Notes under the pieces: model-generated
The model's database searches: none
What the model saw: only the letters and a program-made list of their open reading frames with translations
Told to the model about the DNA's origin: nothing
Shown: piece by piece, positions 53,325 to 61,194 of the stretch
Position numbering within the stretch: position 1 is the stretch's first letter
How the letters are laid out: every line of letters begins with the position of its first letter
Source of the DNA: Victivallis vadensis
Lineage (GTDB): Bacteria; Verrucomicrobiota; Lentisphaeria; Victivallales; Victivallaceae
Length of the DNA: 64,000 nucleotides
Direction of reading: 5' to 3'
Assembly (NCBI RefSeq): GCF_003096415.1
Contig: NZ_QEKH01000003.1
Location: 1-64,000 of the forward strand
Position numbers and translations under genes: made by a program

Positions 53325-54347
53325 ATGCCGAAGATAGTTTATGCGGGAACCCGCGAGGAGAGCTTCTTCCCGGAACTCTGGAGCGCACAGGCCAAAGAAA
53401 CGGCGGCAAGGCTCGGTTACGAGATCGCGATTCCCGGTTTCACCCGCTTTGAGGGAACGCGGGAACGCTGGCGGGAGTTTCTCGCCGGAGCCGAGGGGAT
53501 CGTCACGACCTGGTTTTCGCCGAGGATCGACGCCGGAATCCTGCGCGTCGCCCCGAAGCTGAGGATCGTCGGCCACGCCGCCGGTTCGCTGGCCGGATAT
53601 GTGTCGCCGGAGCTGTTCGAGGCCGGGGTGAAGGTCACTTCGGCCAATACCGACATGGCGCACGCGGTTGCGGAGTGGTGTCTGATGGGGGCGCTGATGG
53701 GGCGGCGCAACGTGGCCGCCTATTCGGAGTTCGGGACGGCGGGACGGTTGAATTTTCCGGGCCGTTCCGCCTGCGGTTCGGTGCGGAACGCGGTGGTCGG
53801 AATCTGGGGGTTCGGCATGGTGGCGGAGCATCTGGTGCGGATGCTCGAACCGCTTCGTCCGGCGAAGGTTCTGGTGTTCAGCGGCCACCTGGCGGCGGCG
53901 CGCGCCGCGGAGTTCGGCGTGGAGCTGGCCGGATTCGAGGAGGTGCTGCGCCGGAGCGATATCCTGTTCACTCTGGCCGGACTGAACAGAAACACAGCCG
54001 GAATGCTCGACGCCTCCCGCCTCGCCCTGCTCAAGGACGGCATGACGCTGGTGAACGGGGGGCGGGGACAGTTGATGAACGAGGCTGATTTCTACGCCGA
54101 ACTTGCCCGGGGGCGTTTCAACGCGGTGCTCGACGTCTACCATCAGGAACCGCTTCCGGCGGAACATATTCTGCATACGCTGCCGAATGTGGTCCTGACG
54201 CCGCACAACGCCGGTTACCCGAGTCGCAGCAGCTATATCGCGACGGTGCTGGAGGAGTTCGGCCGCTGTTTCCGCAACGAACCGCTTCGCAACGAAGTCG
54301 CGCCGGAAAAGATTGCCTTTATGACCGAGAACTGCGTAAATCGTTGA
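53325..54347 (+). CDS. D-2-hydroxyacid dehydrogenase family protein
   Basis: 340 residues, NAD-dependent. The nucleotide fold shows VVGIWGFGMVAEHLVRML. The catalytic region has VNGGRGQLMNEADFY (Arg), DVYHQEPLPAEH (Glu) and LTPHNAGYPSRSSY (His). The start ATG is one base after the lyase stop, so the enzyme likely acts downstream of the lyase, perhaps on a keto-sugar acid. That is inference from position. Confidence 0.88.
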   Translation: MPKIVYAGTREESFFPELWSAQAKETAARLGYEIAIPGFTRFEGTRERWREFLAGAEGIVTTWFSPRIDAGILRVAPKLRIVGHAAGSLAGYVSPELFEAGVKVTSANTDMAHAVAEWCLMGALMGRRNVAAYSEFGTAGRLNFPGRSACGSVRNAVVGIWGFGMVAEHLVRMLEPLRPAKVLVFSGHLAAARAAEFGVELAGFEEVLRRSDILFTLAGLNRNTAGMLDASRLALLKDGMTLVNGGRGQLMNEADFYAELARGRFNAVLDVYHQEPLPAEHILHTLPNVVLTPHNAGYPSRSSYIATVLEEFGRCFRNEPLRNEVAPEKIAFMTENCVNR

Positions 54348-54351
54348 AAAT

Positions 54352-54858
54352 TCAAAGATTACGGCAGTCGTAGGCCCAGTGGAGCAGGGCCTGGCGCTGT
54401 TTGCGGCGGCAGTTCCAGTCGCCGGGCAGCGGACAATGGCGGAGCTGGGCGAGGTGGCGCGTCATCGCCTTCCAGCGCCGGATCTGGCGTTCGTCGTCCG
54501 GGCAGCGCCGCCCCATCCAGTACCGGCAGTACCACTGGAACCAGCCGCGCGGGTCCTCGAAGTAGATCCACTCCTTTTTCCGCCATACGGCCAGCGGCAG
54601 CGAGGCGTTGATTTTGAAGAAGTTGAGTTCAGGATCGTGGCGCTCGTGACAGAGCCGGGCGTGCTCAAACCAGTCGTCTGGAAACTCGGCGGTGCAGTCG
54701 GTCATGTATCTGCCGCCGAACACCCCGAGCTTCAACATCTCCTTCGGGGTCAGCTGAGGCTCGAAGCCGGCGTGAAAATTCCTGCCGGCGGGTTCCGTGA
54801 GACGATAGCAGTACTGCTGCTGCATCAGGTCGTTGACGACGATTTCACGCGGTTTCAT
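54352..54858 (-). CDS. Conserved hypothetical protein
   Basis: 168 residues from ATG 54858. MKPREIVVNDLMQQQYCYRL, LTPKEMLKLGVFGGRYMTDC and FFKINASLPLAVWRKKEWIYFEDPRGWFQWYCRYWMGRR are features of a small family found in many bacteria and some fungi, rich in Trp and Tyr, with no known function. Its start overlaps the lipocalin stop by four bases, so the two are translated together. Confidence 0.8.
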   Translation of the reverse strand: MKPREIVVNDLMQQQYCYRLTEPAGRNFHAGFEPQLTPKEMLKLGVFGGRYMTDCTAEFPDDWFEHARLCHERHDPELNFFKINASLPLAVWRKKEWIYFEDPRGWFQWYCRYWMGRRCPDDERQIRRWKAMTRHLAQLRHCPLPGDWNCRRKQRQALLHWAYDCRNL

Positions 54859-55391
54859 CGGGAGTTCTCCTGTCCGGGAAATTCCAGCCGGTCCGTCGCG
54901 AAGCCGCATTTTTTGACATATTCCACCAGTTCCAGCAGTTCATCATCCGGCAGCTGCGGCGTGCGGGCGAGAATCCAGAGATAGTCGTCGGTCGAGCTGG
55001 TGACCACCGCATGCCGGTACTCCGGATCGAGCCGGATGATCCGGTAATCCCCGTAGAAGGGGCGGAAGAACGAGACCTCCAGTTCGCCTACGGTCGGTTT
55101 TCCGCTGAATTTCGCAATACCTTCGGCCCGGTGTTCGACGCCGTCGCGAAAGCCCCGGTTGACCACTTTGACGGTTCCATCCGGGTTTTGCGTGTATTCG
55201 GCGGTGACGCGGTCCATACCGCGCTCGAAACGGTGCGGCAGCCGGGCGATTTCGTACCAGGCGCCGAGGTAACGCGGCAGCTCGAAGCCGGTGACCGCCG
55301 GGATTTTTTCCGTGCTTCGCCCCGACATGCAGCCTCCGGCGAGAACCAGCAGAAACAGCAGCGCAATTTGTAACAGTTGGTGTATCTTCAT
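54855..55391 (-). CDS. blc: Bacterial lipocalin, Blc-like lipoprotein
   Basis: 178 residues. Signal peptide with lipobox LAGGC, so an anchored lipoprotein. The lipocalin signature is LPRYLGAWYEIARLPHRFERGMDRVTAEYT, and the barrel continues through VGELEVSFFRPFYGDYRIIRL and DDYLWILARTPQLP. Blc proteins bind lipids or fatty acids in the envelope. AAGGAGG lies before ATG 55391. Confidence 0.93.
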   Translation of the reverse strand: MKIHQLLQIALLFLLVLAGGCMSGRSTEKIPAVTGFELPRYLGAWYEIARLPHRFERGMDRVTAEYTQNPDGTVKVVNRGFRDGVEHRAEGIAKFSGKPTVGELEVSFFRPFYGDYRIIRLDPEYRHAVVTSSTDDYLWILARTPQLPDDELLELVEYVKKCGFATDRLEFPGQENSR

Positions 55392-55414
55392 CTTATCTAT
55401 TCCTCCTTGCCATT

Positions 55415-55443
55415 ATTGTACAACTTATTTCGGAAAGTGTCAA
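55415..55443 (-). promoter_or_regulatory. Promoter of the lipocalin gene
   Basis: On the - strand TTGACA (55438-55443), 17 bases, TACAAT (55415-55420). Confidence 0.8.
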
Positions 55444-55545
55444 GCCCGGAAAAGAATCACGCCCGTTTTTTAAACTTCCGATTTCAACAAATGGCGGTTT
55501 TCTTAAACTTTTCCAACTTTTCTTAAACTTTTAAACAATTGCCCC

Positions 55546-55574
55546 TTGACATCGGCGGAAAGTTTTGGTATAAT
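55546..55574 (+). promoter_or_regulatory. Promoter of the LacI-family gene at 55659
   Basis: TTGACA (55546-55551), 17 bases, TATAAT (55569-55574); both hexamers are perfect consensus. Confidence 0.88.
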
Positions 55575-55587
55575 TATAGACAGAATA

Positions 55588-55645
55588 TTTAAATCGATTA
55601 AAACGGATCGATTTTTCTTTTTTGTTGAAATTTAAATCGATTAAA
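55588..55645 (+). promoter_or_regulatory. Twin LacI-type operators
   Basis: TTTAAATCGATTAAA occurs identically at 55588-55602 and 55631-55645, 43 bases apart (about four helical turns). Each is a near-palindrome with the central CG typical of LacI-family sites. A weaker GATCGATTT lies between. Both are downstream of the promoter, suiting autorepression with looping. Confidence 0.8.
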
Positions 55646-55658
55646 CAGGCGAGACAGC

Positions 55659-56648
55659 ATGACAATCTACGACATCGCAACCAATCTCGGGGTTTCGGCG
55701 GCGACGGTTTCGCTGGCGCTGAACGGAGACCGGCGGGTGGCGGAAAAAACGCGCGGCCGGATTCTCGAATATGCGGACAAGCACGGTTTCAAACGCAACG
55801 AACAGGCCCGGAACTTCCGGCTCCGGCGCACCAACAACGTCGCTCTGGTGGTCCATAACATCGACAACGACTTCTGGCACGGGGTGGTCAAGGCGATTGA
55901 GGAGGCCCTCGGCGACTCCTTCAACGTGATCCTGTGCAACACGGACGGCGATCCGGCCAAGGAACGCCGGATTTTCCATAACCTGATGCAGCGCAAGGTG
56001 GATGGCATCATCGTGCAGCCGGCCTCCGCGGATGAGAGGATGTTCGAGGAGACCATCCGCGGCGGCATCGCGCTGGTCTCGCTGGAGGAGACGGAAAATG
56101 AGCTGATCTCCTTCGTGAAAGGCAATGACTTCAAAAGCGCGCGCCGCCTGACGGAGGCGTGCATCATGGCGGGACACCGCAGGATCGCTTTCCTGAGCTT
56201 TCACTTCGACTGCGTCGGCCTGAATGAACGAATCCGGGGCTTCAAGGCCGCCGCCGAGAACGCCGGGATCGCCGAAGAGTGCGAAGTGTTTGTGGCCGAG
56301 GAGATTTCCTTTGAAGCGGTGGAGCGGATTTTCGGGGATCGCACCGGGGATTTTTCGCTGGTGATCGGCTCCGACGACCGGATCGCCTGCCAGTTGCTGC
56401 GGGTGCTGGCCGCCCGTCAGGTGCGGGTGCCGGAGGAGTTGTCGGTAATCGGCTGGAACAACAGCCGTTTTCTGGAATACCTGACGCCGACTCTTTCCTC
56501 GGTCGCGATTCCGATGCCGGAGATCGGCCGCCGCGCCGCCGAAATCATCCTGAAGAATCTCGACCACGGCCCCATTGTCGTCAAGGAACATGTGGATGAA
56601 CAAATCTTTTTACGTGAATCATTTGCACCTTTTCAACTCAGCAAGTAG
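55659..56648 (+). CDS. LacI-family transcriptional regulator
   Basis: 329 residues. HTH at the very N-terminus (TIYDIATNLGVSAATVSLALNGDRRV), hinge helix (KRNEQARNFRLRRTNNVAL) and effector domain (NVILCNTDGDPAKERRIFHNLMQRKVDGIIVQP; ELSVIGWNNSRFLEYLTPTLSSV). It heads a locus of pseudopilin C and two GH39-like enzymes. Twin operators in its leader point to self-control. Confidence 0.94.
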   Translation: MTIYDIATNLGVSAATVSLALNGDRRVAEKTRGRILEYADKHGFKRNEQARNFRLRRTNNVALVVHNIDNDFWHGVVKAIEEALGDSFNVILCNTDGDPAKERRIFHNLMQRKVDGIIVQPASADERMFEETIRGGIALVSLEETENELISFVKGNDFKSARRLTEACIMAGHRRIAFLSFHFDCVGLNERIRGFKAAAENAGIAEECEVFVAEEISFEAVERIFGDRTGDFSLVIGSDDRIACQLLRVLAARQVRVPEELSVIGWNNSRFLEYLTPTLSSVAIPMPEIGRRAAEIILKNLDHGPIVVKEHVDEQIFLRESFAPFQLSK

Positions 56649-56657
56649 GAGAAAAAG

Positions 56658-57737
56658 ATGAAAAAGTATGATTTTACTCTGATTGAACTGCTCGTGAACA
56701 CAACTTGTAAAATATACAATCAGTCCACGGCTGCCGCTCTGCGTAAAAGAGAGGGGTTCGGGGGAGAGAAAGCGGCGATTTGCGCCGCGTCTCTCCCCGT
56801 ACCAACCAATCTGAACATCTCTCTCATTCTTCGCAAGCTCTTACGCCTTTGCCAATGCTCTGCAAGCGGCAAGTCGGAGCAAAAACGTGAAGTTGTTTTT
56901 CCGCAAAAAAGCGGGAAGACAACTTCACGTTATTGCGGATCTTCCTTCCCCGCCGGCCGACCGCGCCTCCGCCTGTCGACCGCCCCGTACCCGGCACCGG
57001 CACCTTGCCGGACGCAGGGGGCGCGGGGGGCGGCGGATACGCCCCCCGCATACCGCTGCTTAAGGCTGACTACCGCAAAATTTACGCTGATTGAGCTGCT
57101 CGTAGTGATTGCGATCATCGCGATATTGGCGGCGATGCTGCTGCCGGCTTTGAACAAGGCGCGGGAGAAGGCGAATGCGGTGACCTGCATGAACAACCAG
57201 AAAACGATGGGGCTGGGACTCGGTTTTTACGGCAACGACAACGACGGTTATCTGGTGAGCGGCCAATCCAACCGGCGGTTTGACGGAAAATATTACTACT
57301 ACTGGTATCAGGACCTTTCCCGTTATTTCCCCTCCCGCAAGACCTTTTACTGCCCGACCGGCGGCGAAGCGTGGGCGCGCGCCACGGAAGACAACGAGGC
57401 GCGTTATTTTCATCCCGACCGGGGCGCGCTGATCAGTTACGCGTGCGACGTCAGCGTGACGGGAGCGCCCGGCCTGACCGCGATCTCCTATTTGAATTTC
57501 TGGCGCAAGCTGGACCGGCTCAAAGCACCGTCGCGCACCGTCTATCTGATGGACGGTCACAATGACATCATGTTTCTGGGCAGCGAGAACGAGGTGTTGA
57601 AACAGCCGGTGCGGGTGCCGAAGAATTTCCGGCACGGCAACGCGACCAATGCATTGATGGTGGACGGACGTTCGGCGCGGATTGCGCGCGCTCCGTGGGA
57701 TACCTTGAATACGGACTATATCTGGAGCACTCTGTAA
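56658..57737 (+). CDS. Pseudopilin C, interrupted by the mosaic element
   Basis: 359 codons in one frame. The start [13 protein letters not shown] is a perfect prepilin beginning, then breaks off into element sequence (NTTCKIYNQ...). A second [17 protein letters not shown] starts at 57081 and leads into a normal pseudopilin with the H-X9-DG motif ([12 protein letters not shown]). Deleting 408 bases between the repeats would give [19 protein letters not shown] in frame. As written, the first copy lacks its hydrophobic helix and the second has a 141-residue leader. GGAGA precedes ATG 56658, ten bases after the LacI stop. Confidence 0.82.
   Translation: MKKYDFTLIELLVNTTCKIYNQSTAAALRKREGFGGEKAAICAASLPVPTNLNISLILRKLLRLCQCSASGKSEQKREVVFPQKSGKTTSRYCGSSFPAGRPRLRLSTAPYPAPAPCRTQGARGAADTPPAYRCLRLTTAKFTLIELLVVIAIIAILAAMLLPALNKAREKANAVTCMNNQKTMGLGLGFYGNDNDGYLVSGQSNRRFDGKYYYYWYQDLSRYFPSRKTFYCPTGGEAWARATEDNEARYFHPDRGALISYACDVSVTGAPGLTAISYLNFWRKLDRLKAPSRTVYLMDGHNDIMFLGSENEVLKQPVRVPKNFRHGNATNALMVDGRSARIARAPWDTLNTDYIWSTL
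56673..56695 (+). repeat. Left direct repeat of element C (FTLIELLV codons)
   Basis: 23 bases that match the right copy at 57081-57103 in 21 positions (differences at positions 6 and 15, both silent). Confidence 0.85.
56697..57080 (+). mobile_element. Mosaic pseudopilin-targeting element, copy C (about 384 bp)
   Basis: Left end ACACAACTTGTAAAATATAC. Contains the hairpin at 56760-56798, the AATGCTCTGCAAGCGGCAAG block and the long hairpin at 56884-56931. After CACCTTGCCGG (about 57011) it departs from A and B and carries a different G/C-rich hairpin (GCGGGGGGC/GCCCCCCGC, about 57023-57050) and another right end. Repeat-to-repeat distance is 408 bases (136 codons). Confidence 0.78.
56884..56931 (+). 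other. Long hairpin module in element C
   Basis: Arms 56884-56904 and 56911-56931 pair over 21 positions around a loop of six A. Relative to copy B, the 9th and 12th pairs changed from A-T to G-C on both strands, and the 11th went from T-G to T-A. Confidence 0.85.
57081..57103 (+). repeat. Right direct repeat of element C (FTLIELLV codons)
   Basis: TTTACGCTGATTGAGCTGC then TCGT; same codons as the right repeats of A and B. Confidence 0.85.
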
Positions 57738-60700
57738 ATGAAATTTTCGGCAATCGCAATGCTTCTGGGACTGGCCTGCATGGGGATGGCGGGAGCGCCC
57801 GGCTGGATCTGGTATCCGGAAAAACCGCAGGACAACTCGGTCCGCGCCTTTCGGAAAACCTTTGAGGTGGACGCTCCGGTCAAGTCGGCGCAACTGCTGG
57901 TGCTGGCCGACGACGGAGCGGAAATCCGGGTCAACGGCCAACCGGAAAAGCCGTTTCCGGGCTGGCTGAAGTTCAACCGGTACGACGTGACGAAATTCAT
58001 TCGTCAAGGGAAGAATGTGATCGCGGTACGGGCGCGGAACGGCCGGGGGGAGGCCGGGCTGCTCTGCCGTTTTGAAATTTTCACCGCGAAGGGGGTGATT
58101 GAAGTCAATACCGGCGCGGACTGGAAATGTTCCGCAGAGCTGCCCGCGAATTGGGAGGAACCGGCGTTTGACGATTCCGGCTGGAAGAGTGCGAAACGGT
58201 TCGGCGGCGCGAATCTTTCGCCGTGGAACAAGCTGGTCGATGTTTCGCCGTTTCTGGTGGCGGGCGCGGCGAAACCGGAACCGGTGCCGCCGGAGAAGAA
58301 AGGCAGGCTGATGCTCGATGACTTCTCCGACTGTTCAAGCTGGATGGGGTGGCTTCACTCCGGGATGCGCCCCGGACATAATGTGCTGCCCTACCAGCTC
58401 GGATTCGGCGCGGGACCGGAGCCGTCGCGCGACGACGGCGGCAGCGGCATGATCGACTACGACTTCATCCGTCCCGGCGGCCGGATCTTCTTTGAAAAGA
58501 ACGCCGTTTATAAAAGTCCCGCCGTCGCGGAGGCGATCGAGTTCGACGCGAATCCGCAGGGGTACGAGTGCGAAGTGTTGTTTGAACTGATGGACCGTTC
58601 CGACAAGACGAAATTCAAGACGCTTCCGGTGAAATTGTCGGGAAATGCGTGGAAGCGTTACCGGCTGGAACTCAACGCGAAAACGGTGGAGAATTTCGAC
58701 GCGCTGGTCTTTCCGGTGTCGATCCGCGGGTTGTGGTTCGTCGGAGGCAAGCCGGGGAAGGGCAGGGTGCTGCTGGACGATCTCTGCTTCGTGGTCGACC
58801 AGTCCGACGGCACCGGCGCGATCACGGTTCACCCGGAATACCGGGGGCTGGCGCACGGCGTGAACCGCCCCGTCCGGCAGGAGTACCGCATCCGCAACAA
58901 CTGGCATCGTCCGGTCGAGAATACGGTGTCGATCGACGTCTACGACATTGCGGACCGCAAGCTCTTCTCCGACCGCAGGAAACTGAAAGTCGGGGCTTAC
59001 GGGCTGGGACGGATCGCCTTCGATGTGGGGCGCTTCCCGAAAAAAGGTTCCTACCGGACGGAGGTGACGGTGCGCAATCCGTTGGCCGAACAGCGTTTCA
59101 CCGGCTGGTTCGGCGTATTCGAGCCGAACAACAAACGCCTCAACACCAAGCCGATGTGGTTCGGCGTCGAGGATCAGGGGCTGCGCAATTTCCGGTACGA
59201 GGAGGAGCTTCATATCGGCTGGATGAAGATGCTCGGCATCGACATCATCCGGGGAAATGCGATCGGGCGCCAGCTTGAGGAGGTGCCTTTCACCGACTTC
59301 GGCTATGAGCAGTACCGGAAAATGTACCAGCCCCACTTCGACGCGGGGATCGATCTGGTCTTTTCCTATGCCGGGGAGGTGCCCGGCTGGACCGGAAAGA
59401 AGTTTTTCGCCTCCGACCGGGAAGCCTTTTCCCGACACATGACCCGGCTGGCGAAATTCATGGGGCGCAATCCGGGAATCCGTTACTTCGAGTGGTTCAA
59501 TGAGCCGAACCTCGGTTACTTCCGCGAGCGGAACACCGATGAGTATCTCGCTTCGCAGCGCATTTTCTACCCGATCTTCAAACAGTATGCCCCGCAGGTG
59601 AAGGTCGCCACCGGCGGCGTGGTGATCAATCACGCCCGCGCCAAAAAGGATTTCGCCAGACGGATGTATCAGGAAAATCAGGAGTTCTACGATGTCGCCT
59701 GTTACCACGGCCACGAGGGATACGCCGCTCATGTGAAGAGCCTCGAAACGCTCGACGGCTGGCTGGCGGAGGCGGGAGTGCGGAAGCCGTTCGGCAACTC
59801 GGAGGCGGGGGCGCGCTCCTATTACACCCACCCGGATATGTTCCGGCTTCAGGCGGCCGAACTGGTCAAGAAGATCACCCTGACCAAGAGCCGCAATTCG
59901 GAGTTCTACATCTGGTTCATGCTGCATGACTACGGCGACAAGTATATCAATGCCGACGACTCCTTCGGTCTTGTGACGGTGGACAACCAGCCCAAACCCT
60001 CCTTTCTCGCGTACAACGAGCTGATCCGCCAGCTCGCCGACACGGAGCCGGCGGAACCGGTGGAGCTGGACAAACGGCTGCGGAATTACCGCTTCACCCG
60101 CGGCGGCGAGGAGATATTCGTCTGCTGGCCGCAGGGAAGCGCGTTTTCCTTTGCGTTGCGCAGCAGTGCGCCGATTGTGCGGACCGATATTTTCGGGAAT
60201 GAGACCGTGATCCGTCCGGCCGGCGGAATCGCTTTTGTGGACAGCGGCGCGCTGCCGTTCTATTTGCGCGCTCCCGAAGGGGCGCTGGGGGCGGTGGATG
60301 CTCCGCTTCAGGTCGTTGGAGTTCCGGTGTTCGCCCCCGGTGAAATGGGAACGGTGGAACTGGAACTGGTCAATCCGTACCGGGAGCCGTTCTCCTATAC
60401 GCTGATTGCCGGAGGAAGCGAACGCAGCGGCAAACTGCGCTCCGGCGAAGCGGTCCGATTCCGGGTGCCTGCGGCGATTCCGACGGATGCGCAATTCGGC
60501 GCCGCCCCCTTCGACTGCAAGCTCAGGCTGACCGGGGCCGGCGGCGCGAAACTTTTCGACGGTTCGATCGCATTGGACAGCTTCGTCGCGCTGCCGGTCA
60601 GTGAAAAGGCGGGCGCGAAAGTCATTCTTGACCGGGCGGATCAGGTGCGCGAAATGATGTTCGATCCCAACTCGCCGCGCTGGTCGGGGCCGGAGGACCT

Positions 60701-61166
60701 CAGTGCCGAAATCCGGCTCGGCCGCCGCGGTGCGACGCTGGTGTTCGACGCCGTCGTTACCGATGACGACCACAGCGCGCCGGGCAAAGACGCCTATGTC
60801 TGGCAGAACGACTGCATTCAGGTCGGAATCGGCACTTTGGCGGGGGACCATTATGAGTTCACTGTTTCCGGCAACGGTAAAGGCGGGGCGACCGTCTGGA
60901 ACCATCTCCGGCCCCGCGACAACGGCAACGGCGCCGCGTGGCAGGTTCCCGCAAGCGTGAAACGGCAGGGGGACAGGACGTTCTATCACTTCGAGATCCC
61001 CGCCGCGCTGGTCGGTCTGAAAGGAACCGCCGGAGAGGTGTTCCGCATCGCTTATCTGGTCAACGACAATGACAAGGGACGGCACATGCGGTTCATGGAG
61101 TGGAACAGCGGCATCCAGCCCTCTAAAAACAGCAATCTTTTCGGCTGGGCGAAAATCGTCCGTTGA
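57738..61166 (+). CDS. Secreted GH39-like glycosidase with CBM9-like C-terminus
   Basis: 1142 residues with signal peptide MKFSAIAMLLGLACMGMAGA. One galactose-binding-like jelly roll (about 22-165: APGWIWYPEKPQDNSVRAFRKTF; DDGAEIRVNGQPEK) comes first, then a LLDDF beta region. The TIM barrel (about 480-770) has acid/base Glu589 in FEWFNEPNLG and probable nucleophile Glu689 in FGNSEAGARSYY. A CBM9-like domain ends the protein (RWSGPEDLSAEIRLGRRG; YVWQNDCIQVGIGTL). Starts directly after pseudopilin C with no gap. Same length as the enzyme at 42171 but a different N-terminus. Confidence 0.83.
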   Translation: MKFSAIAMLLGLACMGMAGAPGWIWYPEKPQDNSVRAFRKTFEVDAPVKSAQLLVLADDGAEIRVNGQPEKPFPGWLKFNRYDVTKFIRQGKNVIAVRARNGRGEAGLLCRFEIFTAKGVIEVNTGADWKCSAELPANWEEPAFDDSGWKSAKRFGGANLSPWNKLVDVSPFLVAGAAKPEPVPPEKKGRLMLDDFSDCSSWMGWLHSGMRPGHNVLPYQLGFGAGPEPSRDDGGSGMIDYDFIRPGGRIFFEKNAVYKSPAVAEAIEFDANPQGYECEVLFELMDRSDKTKFKTLPVKLSGNAWKRYRLELNAKTVENFDALVFPVSIRGLWFVGGKPGKGRVLLDDLCFVVDQSDGTGAITVHPEYRGLAHGVNRPVRQEYRIRNNWHRPVENTVSIDVYDIADRKLFSDRRKLKVGAYGLGRIAFDVGRFPKKGSYRTEVTVRNPLAEQRFTGWFGVFEPNNKRLNTKPMWFGVEDQGLRNFRYEEELHIGWMKMLGIDIIRGNAIGRQLEEVPFTDFGYEQYRKMYQPHFDAGIDLVFSYAGEVPGWTGKKFFASDREAFSRHMTRLAKFMGRNPGIRYFEWFNEPNLGYFRERNTDEYLASQRIFYPIFKQYAPQVKVATGGVVINHARAKKDFARRMYQENQEFYDVACYHGHEGYAAHVKSLETLDGWLAEAGVRKPFGNSEAGARSYYTHPDMFRLQAAELVKKITLTKSRNSEFYIWFMLHDYGDKYINADDSFGLVTVDNQPKPSFLAYNELIRQLADTEPAEPVELDKRLRNYRFTRGGEEIFVCWPQGSAFSFALRSSAPIVRTDIFGNETVIRPAGGIAFVDSGALPFYLRAPEGALGAVDAPLQVVGVPVFAPGEMGTVELELVNPYREPFSYTLIAGGSERSGKLRSGEAVRFRVPAAIPTDAQFGAAPFDCKLRLTGAGGAKLFDGSIALDSFVALPVSEKAGAKVILDRADQVREMMFDPNSPRWSGPEDLSAEIRLGRRGATLVFDAVVTDDDHSAPGKDAYVWQNDCIQVGIGTLAGDHYEFTVSGNGKGGATVWNHLRPRDNGNGAAWQVPASVKRQGDRTFYHFEIPAALVGLKGTAGEVFRIAYLVNDNDKGRHMRFMEWNSGIQPSKNSNLFGWAKIVR

Positions 61167-61194
61167 AATACGGAAAAATGAAAGGGAATTTTCC

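Noticed and set aside
27557-57080. Reading the mosaic element as an insertion sequence, retron or diversity-generating retroelement
   Set aside because: No transposase, integrase or reverse transcriptase in or near the copies, and no terminal inverted repeats.
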